From M3007 sp046160625 (GTDB lineage: Bacteria > Bacteroidota > Bacteroidia > Chitinophagales > Saprospiraceae): 64,000 nt of DNA. Shown here piece by piece: positions 1 through 7,605 of this stretch; position 1 is the stretch's first letter, and each line of letters begins with the position of its first letter. Location: NCBI GenBank assembly GCA_046160625.1, contig JBJXGZ010000065.1, positions 14,781 through 78,780 on the forward strand. The letters are read 5' to 3'. The notes under the pieces were generated by a model, which was not told the DNA's origin, made no database searches, and saw only the letters and a list, made by a program, of their open reading frames with translations. The position numbers were made by a program, and so were the translations under genes.

Positions 1-1
1 T

Positions 2-1021
2 GAATTGACTTACCACCTTTTGAAAACTGCCGGACTGGACGTGCGAAAAGGCGGTAACGTGGGGAATTCATTTGCTCGAATGGTGCTGGAGGATTTAAGA
101 AACCGCAGAGGCGCGGAGGCGCAGAGGGTTTTTGTGCTCGAGATTTCAAGTTTCCAACTCGATGATATTCAGCAGTTCCGGCCCAAAATTGCCATGCTGC
201 TGAACATCACGCCCGACCATTTGGACCGCTATGATTACAAACTGGAAAACTATGCAGCGTCGAAGTTTCGGGTCACGATGAATCAAGGGCGCGGCGACAA
301 GTTCATTTACAATGGGTTTGACCCAATACTGGCTACTCACCGGGTGACTTCAAGTCACTCAGTGAGTACAAGCAGCCCCAGGCAAATCGCCATCCGAAAA
401 GGCTTTTACAAAAACGGCCAGATCAAGATTGGGAAACAAACCTTCGACATGACAAAAGGCAATTTGCGCGGTCCCCATAATATGTTCAACGCCGTTTGTG
501 CCATTCGCGCTGCGCTTTTGCTGGGTGCAGAGCAGGCCAAGATTCAAAAAGGGTTAAACACGTTTGTGCCGCCACCGCATCGCCTGGAACGAGTGGCCAA
601 AATCGGTGGTGTGACTTGGATAAACGACTCGAAAGCGACCAATGTGGACTCCGTTTTTTACGCTTTACAGGCAATGGATGCACCGACAGTATGGATTGTT
701 GGTGGCCAGGACAAGGGGAACGATTATGCGCCACTTTTGAAATTGGTGAAAAAAAAGGTGAAGGCCATCGTTTGCATGGGCTTGGATAATTCAAAGATAA
801 TCAAGGTGTTCGGAGGGATGAAGAAGCCAATGGTGGAGACGGGGAGTGCGGCAGAAGCCGTAGCAAAGGCATCAGGGTTTGCGAAAAAAGGAGATACAGT
901 TTTGCTAAGCCCGGCTTGTGCGAGTTTTGATTTGTTCAAAAACTATGAGGATCGGGGGGCACAATTTCGGGAGGCTGTTTTACGGATAAACCAATCACCA
1001 AATCCCCAAATCACCCAATAA
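2..1021 (+). CDS. murD: UDP-N-acetylmuramoylalanine--D-glutamate ligase MurD (5' truncated by window edge)
   Basis: Cytoplasmic Mur ligase that adds D-glutamate to UDP-MurNAc-L-Ala in peptidoglycan synthesis. The frame is open to the first bases of the window, so the N-terminal Rossmann domain and P-loop lie upstream. Seen here are the central-domain stretch LEISSFQLDD, the NITPDHLDRY motif, WINDSKATN and the C-terminal ligase domain with IVGGQDKG and LLSPACASFD. It heads the dcw cluster and is followed by a glycosyltransferase and ftsW. Two in-frame insertions are unusual: a GC-rich repeat word near 90-130 and a palindrome at 335-368. The last ten residues (from NQSPNP) are encoded by an intergenic-type repeat that also supplies the stop codon. 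The family assignment is secure. Confidence 0.95.
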   Translation, partial: ELTYHLLKTAGLDVRKGGNVGNSFARMVLEDLRNRRGAEAQRVFVLEISSFQLDDIQQFRPKIAMLLNITPDHLDRYDYKLENYAASKFRVTMNQGRGDKFIYNGFDPILATHRVTSSHSVSTSSPRQIAIRKGFYKNGQIKIGKQTFDMTKGNLRGPHNMFNAVCAIRAALLLGAEQAKIQKGLNTFVPPPHRLERVAKIGGVTWINDSKATNVDSVFYALQAMDAPTVWIVGGQDKGNDYAPLLKLVKKKVKAIVCMGLDNSKIIKVFGGMKKPMVETGSAAEAVAKASGFAKKGDTVLLSPACASFDLFKNYEDRGAQFREAVLRINQSPNPQITQ

Positions 1022-1036
1022 ACAAATCGCCAACGA

Positions 1037-2206
1037 ATGCCAACCATCGTGCTTGAAATGGAACGCTTGCGAAACCCGTACTCCGGCCTTGGGCAATACT
1101 GCCTCCAATTGGGCCACGCTTTTTTATCCGCCGTAGCTTTAGCGAAGGCGGAGCAGGAAGCCTTGAATTTGGGGTTCGCTTGCCTGGTTCCGCAAGAGCG
1201 AATAGGTGAGTTTGGCAAAGGAATGACTTATAAAGCGGTGAAGCCTTGGCACAAGATAGTTGGGCCATCTTTTGGAGAATCGCTGTGGCACTCTATGCAT
1301 CAGGATTCGGAATATATGCCGAGAAGTCGCAAGACACCATTGGCTATTACCATACATGACCTGAATTTTTTGGATCGGCCGGATTATTCTGAAGCAAAAA
1401 AAAGTCGCCGATTGGCTGCTATACAGCAGAAAATCAATAGAGCCAAGGGCTTGGTTTATATCTCAGAAAATGTGCGCAAATGGGTACACGAACATTTGAA
1501 AATACAAGCAGGAACTGTGGAAAGTGTGATTTATAACGGAGGGAGTTTCGCGGAGCGAATGTCCAATGTCCAATATCCAATATCCAACGTCCAGCGTCCA
1601 CCCTCCTTCGGCAAGCCTACGGCGGGTAAAACGTCCAATGTCAAACGTCCGTTCCTCTTTTCAATAGGCATTCACCCCAAAAAGAATTACCACGTGCTCA
1701 TGCCAATTTTGGCAACGAACAAGGAATACAAATGGATTATTGCAGGGTCAGATAACAGGGGTTATCGCGAAAAAATTGAGCAGGAAGCTGCAAGCGTTGG
1801 GGTGGCTGACAGGGTAGAATTCTGCGGGCCCATAGGCGATGAAGCAAAGTTGGAATACTACAAAAACTGTACGGCATTGCTTTTTCCGTCGCTTTCAGAA
1901 GGTTTTGGGTTGCCGGTAGTGGAAGCCATGTCATTGGGAAAGCCCGTGTTTCTTTCCAAGCGCACGAGTCTCCCGGAAATAGGTGGAAGCGAAGCTTATT
2001 ATTTCGATGATTTTGAATCGCAGACACTGATAGAAACCTTTTCTGCAGGCATGAAAGATTTTGAAAATGACCCGGAAAAACCACAAAGAATGCAAACCTG
2101 GGCCGCCCAGTTTACCTGGGAAAAAGCCGCCAAAAAGTACCTCGAATTCTATAAAGCGATCTTAAGCCCAATATCCCAATATCCAAATATCCCAATATCT
2201 AAATAA
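1037..2206 (+). CDS. glycosyltransferase family 1/4 (GT-B), inserted in dcw cluster
   Basis: GT-B fold glycosyltransferase of 389 residues, probably acting on a nucleotide-sugar and a cell-envelope acceptor; the substrate is unknown. The C-terminal half has the typical FSIGIHPKKN opening, the nucleotide-binding region and the ESEGFGLPVVEAM-like acidic motif (seen as SEGFGLPVVEAM). It lies 15 bp after murD and 7 bp before ftsW, so it is probably co-transcribed with them; this position is not usual for dcw clusters. Two palindrome-derived insertions interrupt it: about residues 31-39 (1127-1152) and about residues 175-205 (1559-1652). The C-terminus PISQYPNIPISK comes from a tandem repeat word. 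Whether the enzyme is active with these insertions cannot be told from sequence. Confidence 0.85.
   Translation: MPTIVLEMERLRNPYSGLGQYCLQLGHAFLSAVALAKAEQEALNLGFACLVPQERIGEFGKGMTYKAVKPWHKIVGPSFGESLWHSMHQDSEYMPRSRKTPLAITIHDLNFLDRPDYSEAKKSRRLAAIQQKINRAKGLVYISENVRKWVHEHLKIQAGTVESVIYNGGSFAERMSNVQYPISNVQRPPSFGKPTAGKTSNVKRPFLFSIGIHPKKNYHVLMPILATNKEYKWIIAGSDNRGYREKIEQEAASVGVADRVEFCGPIGDEAKLEYYKNCTALLFPSLSEGFGLPVVEAMSLGKPVFLSKRTSLPEIGGSEAYYFDDFESQTLIETFSAGMKDFENDPEKPQRMQTWAAQFTWEKAAKKYLEFYKAILSPISQYPNIPISK
1127..1152. repeat. palindromic element inside glycosyltransferase gene
   Basis: Imperfect palindrome whose arms TCCGCC and GGCGGA enclose a TAGCTTTAGCGAA-like core. It belongs to the same family as the element at about 1600-1626 and the one at 44504-44529. 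Here it is read in frame. Confidence 0.6.
1559..1652. repeat. compound repeat insertion inside glycosyltransferase gene
   Basis: Tandem words of the type GTCCAATATCCAA flank a second copy of the CCTCCTTCGGCAAGCCTACGG palindrome family (about 1600-1626). The segment is read in frame and adds about 30 low-complexity residues between the two GT-B domains. The same words occur in intergenic spaces at 48130-48165 and 50620-50636. Confidence 0.6.
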
Positions 2207-2213
2207 CTCAACC

Positions 2214-3347
2214 ATGTCACTCGGCAACCGCATAGCAGCAGAACTTCGAGGCGATCGTACCATCTGGATGATCGTGGCCGTGCTGAGCTTGTTCAGCATT
2301 CTGGCAGTGTTCTCCTCGTCCGGCTGGGAGGCATGGCGGAGCCGAGGGGGCAATACCACGGGTATGATCATCGGGCATATCGTGAAGCTGGCTTTCGGAC
2401 TTTTCCTGGTTTATCTGTGTCATTTGATACACTATCGGAGATACCAGCAGTTCGCGCGGCCCATGCTATTGCTGACTATACCCCTCTTGATTTTCACGCT
2501 GTTTTTTGGCGAAAATATCAATGACGCTAACCGATGGATCAGTTTCGCGGGCATTAGTTTCCAGCCCTCTGAAATGGCAAAAATTGCCCTTATAATTTAT
2601 GTAGCGCGGGCACTGACCCTCAAGCAGGATTATATCAACAGTCTCAGGCAGGCTTTTTTTCCAATCATCATACCAGTGGTGTTGGTATGCGGTCTAATTG
2701 CCCCGTCGAACCTCAGTACAGCCATGATTTTGTTTGCCACCTGTGTCCTATTGATGTTCATGGGGCGTGTAAGTGCGCAGTACATCATAATGATGATGGT
2801 GTTGGGTACGATGGTTTTTGTAATTCTGGTCGGCATTGGCAAAGTCTACCCTGAACTTGACCTGGTGCGGGTAAATACTTGGGAAAGACGGGTTGAAATT
2901 TTCCTCCATGATGAAGACGGTGGCTTTCAGGTACAGCAGGCCAAAATTGCCATTGCCAAAGGGGGCATTGTCGGCAATGGCCCCGGTAATTCCATGATGC
3001 GTCACTATCTGCCCTATTGCAATGCCGACTTTATTTATGCGATCATCTGCGAAGAATACGGCTTGATTGGCGGCACGATCGTGCTTGCACTTTATGTGCT
3101 GCTCTTTTTGAGGAACGTCCGGCTTGTTACCAATAGCCCCAAAGCCTTCGGTGCATTTCTGGCCATTGGTCTGAGCCTGATGTTGACAGTGCAGGCGCTG
3201 GCCAATATGGCAGTCAACCTGCACCTCGTGCCAGCCACAGGTCTGACTTTGCCATTGGTTTCGATGGGAGGCACAAGTGTAATGTTCAGTTGTATTTCCC
3301 TGGGGATGATATTGAGTGTGTCGAAATATATTGAAGGGCTCGAGTAA
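2214..3347 (+). CDS. ftsW: peptidoglycan glycosyltransferase FtsW
   Basis: SEDS-family polytopic inner-membrane protein of 377 residues, with about ten hydrophobic segments. It polymerises septal lipid II together with a class B PBP. Visible family features are FQPSEMAKIALI near residue 120, the GIVGNGPGNS segment near 255, FIYAIICEEYGLIG near 275 and the C-terminal LPLVSMGGTS motif. It lies 7 bp after the glycosyltransferase and its ATG is clear. The length is normal for FtsW/RodA proteins, and the dcw position between murD and murG favours FtsW over RodA. Confidence 0.95.
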   Translation: MSLGNRIAAELRGDRTIWMIVAVLSLFSILAVFSSSGWEAWRSRGGNTTGMIIGHIVKLAFGLFLVYLCHLIHYRRYQQFARPMLLLTIPLLIFTLFFGENINDANRWISFAGISFQPSEMAKIALIIYVARALTLKQDYINSLRQAFFPIIIPVVLVCGLIAPSNLSTAMILFATCVLLMFMGRVSAQYIIMMMVLGTMVFVILVGIGKVYPELDLVRVNTWERRVEIFLHDEDGGFQVQQAKIAIAKGGIVGNGPGNSMMRHYLPYCNADFIYAIICEEYGLIGGTIVLALYVLLFLRNVRLVTNSPKAFGAFLAIGLSLMLTVQALANMAVNLHLVPATGLTLPLVSMGGTSVMFSCISLGMILSVSKYIEGLE

Positions 3348-3351
3348 GGCA

Positions 3352-3396
3352 ACGCGGATTACGCGGATCAAACTGATTTCCGCGGATTTTCAAAAC
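3352..3396. repeat. CGCGGATTACGCGGAT repeat words, left flank of GxxExxY gene
   Basis: Short run of the word CGCGGATTACGCGGAT followed by CCGCGGATTTTC. The same word recurs in the opposite orientation after the gene (3826-3921) and in the 46274-46450 spacer. Confidence 0.7.
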
Positions 3397-3412
3397 GCAT
3401 AATATTCAAATT

Positions 3413-3814
3413 ATGGAATTATTGCACAAAGAATTGACAGACAAAATCCTAAAGGCTTTTTACGAGGTGTATAATCAATTGCAATATGGCTTTCGGGAAA
3501 AAATATACCAAAAGTCTATAGCTTATGAATTGAGACAATTGGGTTTGGAGGTAGAGGAGGAAAAACCGATTTCGGTTTATTATAAGGGAATATTGATGGG
3601 GGAATATCGTGCAGACTTGGTGGTGGAAGGGAAAATAATTCTTGAATTGAAAGCGCAATCAACGATCAAAGATCCTCACGAAGCACAACTGCTTCATTAT
3701 CTGAGGGCAATGCCAATTGAAGTTGGCCTTGTTTTGAATTTTGGAATAAAGCCAGAGTTTGTTAGAAGGGTATACGATAATTCACGAAAGCGATTGCCAA
3801 ATAATCGAAAATGA
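3413..3814 (+). CDS. GxxExxY family protein (PD-(D/E)XK-like)
   Basis: Protein of 133 residues matching the GxxExxY family: GFREKIYQKS stands at the signature site, followed by AYELRQLGLEVEEE and a YRADLVVEGKIILELKA core that resembles a PD-(D/E)XK nuclease fold (D of RADL, E and K of ELKA). The family function is not established. Such genes are commonly scattered as repeated single genes in Bacteroidota and other phyla. It sits between ftsW and murG and is bracketed by inverted copies of a genomic repeat, so it is probably an acquired cassette rather than a cell-wall gene. Confidence 0.85.
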   Translation: MELLHKELTDKILKAFYEVYNQLQYGFREKIYQKSIAYELRQLGLEVEEEKPISVYYKGILMGEYRADLVVEGKIILELKAQSTIKDPHEAQLLHYLRAMPIEVGLVLNFGIKPEFVRRVYDNSRKRLPNNRK

Positions 3815-3825
3815 ATATGTTCAAT

Positions 3826-3921
3826 CTGCGTAAATCCGCACTATCCGCGTAATCCGCGTTAAAATATCCGCGTTAAAATATCCGCGTAATCCGCGTTAAA
3901 ATATCCGCGTAATCCGCGTTG
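3826..3921. repeat. ATCCGCGTAATCCGCGTTAA tandem repeat, right flank of GxxExxY gene
   Basis: Several copies of ATCCGCGTAATCCGCG separated by TTAAAAT lead directly to the murG start codon. The orientation is opposite to the copies at 3352-3396. Confidence 0.75.
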
Positions 3922-3925
3922 CAAT

Positions 3926-5068
3926 ATGAGCGATCAAAAACTGAAAATATTAATAACCGGCGGCGGTACCGGAGGCCACGTTTTCCCGGCCATCGCGATC
4001 GCTGACGCTATCAAAAAAATGCGCCCGGATACAGAATTCCTGTTTGTGGGCGCAATCGGCAAGATGGAAATGGAGCGTGTGCCAAAAGCGGGATACGCCA
4101 TTGAAGGACTGAACATTGCAGGGTTTCAAAGGAGCATGAGTTTGAAAAACCTCTCTTTCCCGTTCAAACTCTTGAAAAGCCTCTGGAAGGCCCGGAGCAT
4201 AGTGCGAAAGTTTCAGCCGGATGTAGTGATTGGGACGGGTGGATATGCCAGCGGGCCGGTAATGCAGGCAGCACAGCGCGCAGGCATCCCGACGCTGATA
4301 CAGGAGCAAAATTCCTACGCCGGAGTGACGAACAAGATTTTAAGCAAAAAAGCTGCCAGGATATGCGTGGCGTACGATCACATGGAGCAGTTTTTTCCGC
4401 AGGACAAAATTGTATTCACAGGTAATCCGGTGCGCTCCGACATTCTGGACCTGAAAGGCAAACGAGAGGAAGCATTGGAATACTATGGGCTTGACCCGGA
4501 AAAGAAAACAATCGTGGTCATTGGTGGCAGCCTCGGAGCCAGGACGCTGAATAATGCAATGCGGGACAATGTGGAGTTTTTTGAAAAGTACTCCCTCCCA
4601 ATAGGGGAGGGCCGGGGTGGGGTGGAGATTCAGGTGATTTGGCAATGCGGAAAATTCTACGAGTACGAATACTCCGCGATGGAAACGGCCAAATTGCCCA
4701 ATGTTCAGTGCCGTGAATTTATTGACCGGATGGATTTGTTGTACGCGGCTGCAGATGTGCTGATTTCGAGGGCAGGGGCTTTGACTATCAGTGAATTGTG
4801 CTTGGTCGGAAAGCCGGCCATTCTCGTCCCTTCACCCAATGTGGCCGAAGATCATCAAACGAAAAATGCACTTGCGTTGGTAGAAATAGGGGCCGCTCGC
4901 TTCGTTCACGATGGCGATGCGGGAGAAAAAATGCTGCAAGATGCACTGCTGATCCTGGAAAGCGAAGCGCTTGCGTTCAGTCTCAGCGAAAGTATCCGAC
5001 AGTTGGGAAGGCCCAATGCTGCAGAAACGATTGCAAGAGAAGCCATTAAGTTAACTGAGAAAATCTAA
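3926..5068 (+). CDS. murG: UDP-N-acetylglucosamine--MurNAc-pentapeptide-PP-undecaprenol GlcNAc transferase MurG
   Basis: Peripheral inner-membrane GT-B enzyme of 380 residues that converts lipid I to lipid II. It has the N-terminal GGGTGGHVFPA loop, the second glycine-rich loop at VIGTGGYASG, NSYAGVTNK, the GGSLGARTLN nucleotide-domain loop and LISRAGALTISEL. The ATG lies just after the repeat block. An in-frame insertion at 4590-4630 (about residues 222-235, SLPIGEGRGG) matches a genomic repeat word (CTCCCTCCCAATAGGGGAGG) and lies after GGSLGAR in a loop region. The rest of the protein is collinear with the family. Confidence 0.95.
   Translation: MSDQKLKILITGGGTGGHVFPAIAIADAIKKMRPDTEFLFVGAIGKMEMERVPKAGYAIEGLNIAGFQRSMSLKNLSFPFKLLKSLWKARSIVRKFQPDVVIGTGGYASGPVMQAAQRAGIPTLIQEQNSYAGVTNKILSKKAARICVAYDHMEQFFPQDKIVFTGNPVRSDILDLKGKREEALEYYGLDPEKKTIVVIGGSLGARTLNNAMRDNVEFFEKYSLPIGEGRGGVEIQVIWQCGKFYEYEYSAMETAKLPNVQCREFIDRMDLLYAAADVLISRAGALTISELCLVGKPAILVPSPNVAEDHQTKNALALVEIGAARFVHDGDAGEKMLQDALLILESEALAFSLSESIRQLGRPNAAETIAREAIKLTEKI
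4590..4630. repeat. CCCTCCC-type repeat inserted in murG
   Basis: GC-rich word with arms CTCCCTCCC and GGGGAGG followed by GCCGGGGTGGGGT. It resembles abundant intergenic repeats I know from Bacteroidota genomes. It is read in frame without a stop. Confidence 0.5.
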
Positions 5069-5072
5069 AAAT

Positions 5073-5438
5073 ATGAAAATCAACATTTTAACAATTGCAC
5101 TGACACTCTTTACCATTACTGCTTGTCAGAAAGCAAACGACAAAAACCCAGCCTTGTTCGGCAAATGGCAGGGAACAGAATGGCTTATCATGGACAAACC
5201 CAGTGGCATGGATGCAACACAAGTAAGTTTTGAGTTTAAGGAAGACGGTACGTATTCAGCCCAATTCGGCACTCAAAAGCAAGCGGGAATCTGGCGCACC
5301 GAAAATGACAAACTCTACACGACCGAAACCGGCAAAAAAGAAATTCTGGTAAAACTCCTCAAATACGACGGTGCGGCGCTGGATTTTGAAATGAATCGTG
5401 GCGGACAGAAGGAGATATTGAAACTGGTAAAAAAGTAG
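5073..5438 (+). CDS. small lipoprotein, lipocalin-like
   Basis: Protein of 121 residues with a short N-terminal hydrophobic segment ending in a lipobox (TITAC), so it is probably a lipoprotein. The mature part is a beta-rich domain, from LFGKWQGTEW through FKEDGTYSA to LYTTETGKKEI, that resembles the lipocalin-like domains common in Bacteroidota. It begins 4 bp after murG and ends 3 bp before the HEPN gene. Nothing visible ties it to peptidoglycan synthesis. Function unknown. Confidence 0.75.
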   Translation: MKINILTIALTLFTITACQKANDKNPALFGKWQGTEWLIMDKPSGMDATQVSFEFKEDGTYSAQFGTQKQAGIWRTENDKLYTTETGKKEILVKLLKYDGAALDFEMNRGGQKEILKLVKK

Positions 5439-5441
5439 GCA

Positions 5442-5879
5442 ATGGAAAACAAAGATATAAGGTGGATACAACGCTTTCAGAATTACAGAAAGGCCCTCGA
5501 ACACTTGCGTGAAGCCGTGGCATTAAGTAAAACCCGGTTATTGTCCAATTTGGAATCGCAAGGCCTGATTCAAGGATTTGAATTTACCCACGAGTTGGCC
5601 TGGAAGACTATGAAGGACTTTTTAGAAGACAAAGGAATATCTAACCTAATAGGATCAAAAGACTCGACGAGAAATGCATTCCGAGAAGGTTTAATTACTG
5701 ACGGTGAGGGATGGATGGAAATGATAAAAAGCAGGAACTTAACTTCTCACACTTACAACGAAGAGGTAGCGGAAGGAATAACCAAAGACATACTTGAACT
5801 ATACTTCGATCTTTTTGAAACATTCGAGCAAAAGATGGAACAATTGCGCGCAAGAGAACAAGGTTCATTTTCCAAGTAA
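5442..5879 (+). CDS. HepT-like HEPN toxin (nucleotidyltransferase substrate-binding, HI0074 family)
   Basis: All-helical protein of 145 residues of the HI0074/HEPN class, partner of minimal nucleotidyltransferases. The HEPN RNase motif with the AMPylation tyrosine (RX4HXY) is present as R98-NLTS-H103-T-Y105. In studied HepT/MntA pairs the HEPN protein is an RNase toxin and the MNT protein silences it by AMPylating that tyrosine. It is followed after 8 bp by the MNT domain, so the pair is a complete module. The module lies between murG and murC, an unusual place. Confidence 0.85.
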   Translation: MENKDIRWIQRFQNYRKALEHLREAVALSKTRLLSNLESQGLIQGFEFTHELAWKTMKDFLEDKGISNLIGSKDSTRNAFREGLITDGEGWMEMIKSRNLTSHTYNEEVAEGITKDILELYFDLFETFEQKMEQLRAREQGSFSK

Positions 5880-5887
5880 AGAACAAT

Positions 5888-7597
5888 ATGAGGTTCGGAT
5901 TGAAAGAAACAGTCATAGAGAAACTCAACGGTGTCTTCGGCAAGTATCCCGAAGTTGAACGAGTTATAGTGTATGGCTCGCGGGCAAAAGGCAATTTTAA
6001 GAATGGCTCGGATATAGACTTGACTTTGGAAGGCAAAAACCTCAGCCGCTCAAAAGTCTATAAAATTGAAGACGAAATAGACGATTTGTTGCTGCCGTAC
6101 ATGATTGACCTGTCTATCAAAAATCAAATTCAAAACCCTGACTTGATTGACCATATTCAACGTGTAGGCCAAATTTTTTACCAAAAGAAACACCCTGAAA
6201 AAGCCAACGAAAGCAATGCTGACATGGAATTCAACGCTATAAAAAAAATCTACTTCATCGGAATCGGAGGCATCGGAATGTCGGCCCTGGCCCGCTACTT
6301 CCGCCTGCATGGCGCGGAGGTACACGGCTACGACCGAACGGAGACCGAGCTGACTCGTGCGCTCGTGTCCGAAGGGATGCAAGTGCACTATGACGACGAT
6401 GTGAAGCAGATTCCGGATGGCGTTGACCTTGTAGTATGGACTCCCGCAGTGCCTAAAGACCACGCCGAATTGAACTGGTTTATCGAGCGGAAATACACTT
6501 TGAAAAAACGCGCGGAAGTGCTCGGCATCATCAGCCGCGCCAAAAAGTGCGTGGCTATCGCTGGCACGCATGGGAAAACCACCACCTCTACCATGACGGC
6601 CCACCTGCTCCGCGCATCGGGTGTAGATGCAACGGCTTTCGTGGGGGGGATTTCCGGGAACCTCGGCTCCAATTTCGTGGAAGGCAAAAGTGACTGGGTC
6701 GTTGTGGAGGCCGACGAGTACGACCGCTCGTTCCTGCACCTCAGCCCGGATGTGGCGGTTTTGAACTCGATTGATGCCGACCATCTCGACATCTACGGCA
6801 CGCCCGAAGCGGTGGTGGATTCGTACAAGCAATTCGCCCGGAAAATCAAACCCGGAGGCAAACTGATTTACAAACACGGGCTGCCCCTCGAAGACGTGGC
6901 CGCAGAACTGCTGGCTACTGGCCGATTCGTTTTCACATTTGGCATTGAAGAAGGATATTACGAAGCCTACAACGTGCATGTGATAGATGGACAAACGGCC
7001 TTCGGCCTGAAATCAAGCATCTTCGATTGGAGCGATTTGCGATTGAATTACCCAGGCAATCACAATGTGCTGAACGCCACGGCAGCTATTGCGGCTACGC
7101 TTGCAGCCGGCGGATTTTCAACCGAATTGCGTGCAGCACTTGCTGGTTTCAAAGGGGTGAAACGCCGCTTTGAGACCATAATTAAAACTACCGAAACTGT
7201 GTACGTGGACGATTACGCCCACCATCCCGTGGAACTTGAAGCTGCGATTCAGGCAGCCCGCTCGCTTTACCCTGGCAAGCGGCTCACGGGGATTTTTCAA
7301 CCGCACCTGTTCACCCGCACCCGCGATTTCGCAGACGCTTTTGCAACAGCTCTGGACAAATTGGACGAGTGCATTTTGTTGCCGATTTACCCGGCCCGCG
7401 AACTGCCATTACCCGGTGTGAACTCGGAAATGCTGTTGGCTAAAATGACCTTGAAAAACAAGCAATTAGTACAAAAAAACGACCTGATTCATGCACTTAA
7501 AACCCTTCGCCCCGAGGTCTTGCTGACCATGGGCGCGGGGGATATTGATACATTAATAGAACCTATCAAAAACTCATTGACCACATTAAACCATTGA
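5888..7597 (+). CDS. murC: MNT nucleotidyltransferase domain fused in frame to UDP-N-acetylmuramate--L-alanine ligase MurC
   Basis: Residues 1-112 form an MntA-like minimal nucleotidyltransferase with GSX10DXD (G30, S31, D42, D44) and a third acidic residue at D74. Residues 113-569 are a full MurC: GIGGIGMSALA, the P-loop GTHGKTTTS, VVEADEYDRS and DDYAHHPVE. MurC adds L-alanine to UDP-MurNAc in the cytoplasm. No stop separates the two parts. A MurC-like start exists at the ATG at 6224 (MEFNAIKKIYF), so MurC may also be made alone by internal initiation. The MNT part ends much as free-standing family members do (IFYQKK). The product could be a 63-kDa fusion, a 50-kDa MurC, or both. Confidence 0.9.
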   Translation: MRFGLKETVIEKLNGVFGKYPEVERVIVYGSRAKGNFKNGSDIDLTLEGKNLSRSKVYKIEDEIDDLLLPYMIDLSIKNQIQNPDLIDHIQRVGQIFYQKKHPEKANESNADMEFNAIKKIYFIGIGGIGMSALARYFRLHGAEVHGYDRTETELTRALVSEGMQVHYDDDVKQIPDGVDLVVWTPAVPKDHAELNWFIERKYTLKKRAEVLGIISRAKKCVAIAGTHGKTTTSTMTAHLLRASGVDATAFVGGISGNLGSNFVEGKSDWVVVEADEYDRSFLHLSPDVAVLNSIDADHLDIYGTPEAVVDSYKQFARKIKPGGKLIYKHGLPLEDVAAELLATGRFVFTFGIEEGYYEAYNVHVIDGQTAFGLKSSIFDWSDLRLNYPGNHNVLNATAAIAATLAAGGFSTELRAALAGFKGVKRRFETIIKTTETVYVDDYAHHPVELEAAIQAARSLYPGKRLTGIFQPHLFTRTRDFADAFATALDKLDECILLPIYPARELPLPGVNSEMLLAKMTLKNKQLVQKNDLIHALKTLRPEVLLTMGAGDIDTLIEPIKNSLTTLNH

Positions 7598-7605
7598 CCA
7601 CATTC

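Noticed and set aside
6050..6994. 314-codon minus-strand frame opposite murC
   Set aside because: Shadow of the MNT-MurC gene; histidine- and phenylalanine-rich with no domain.
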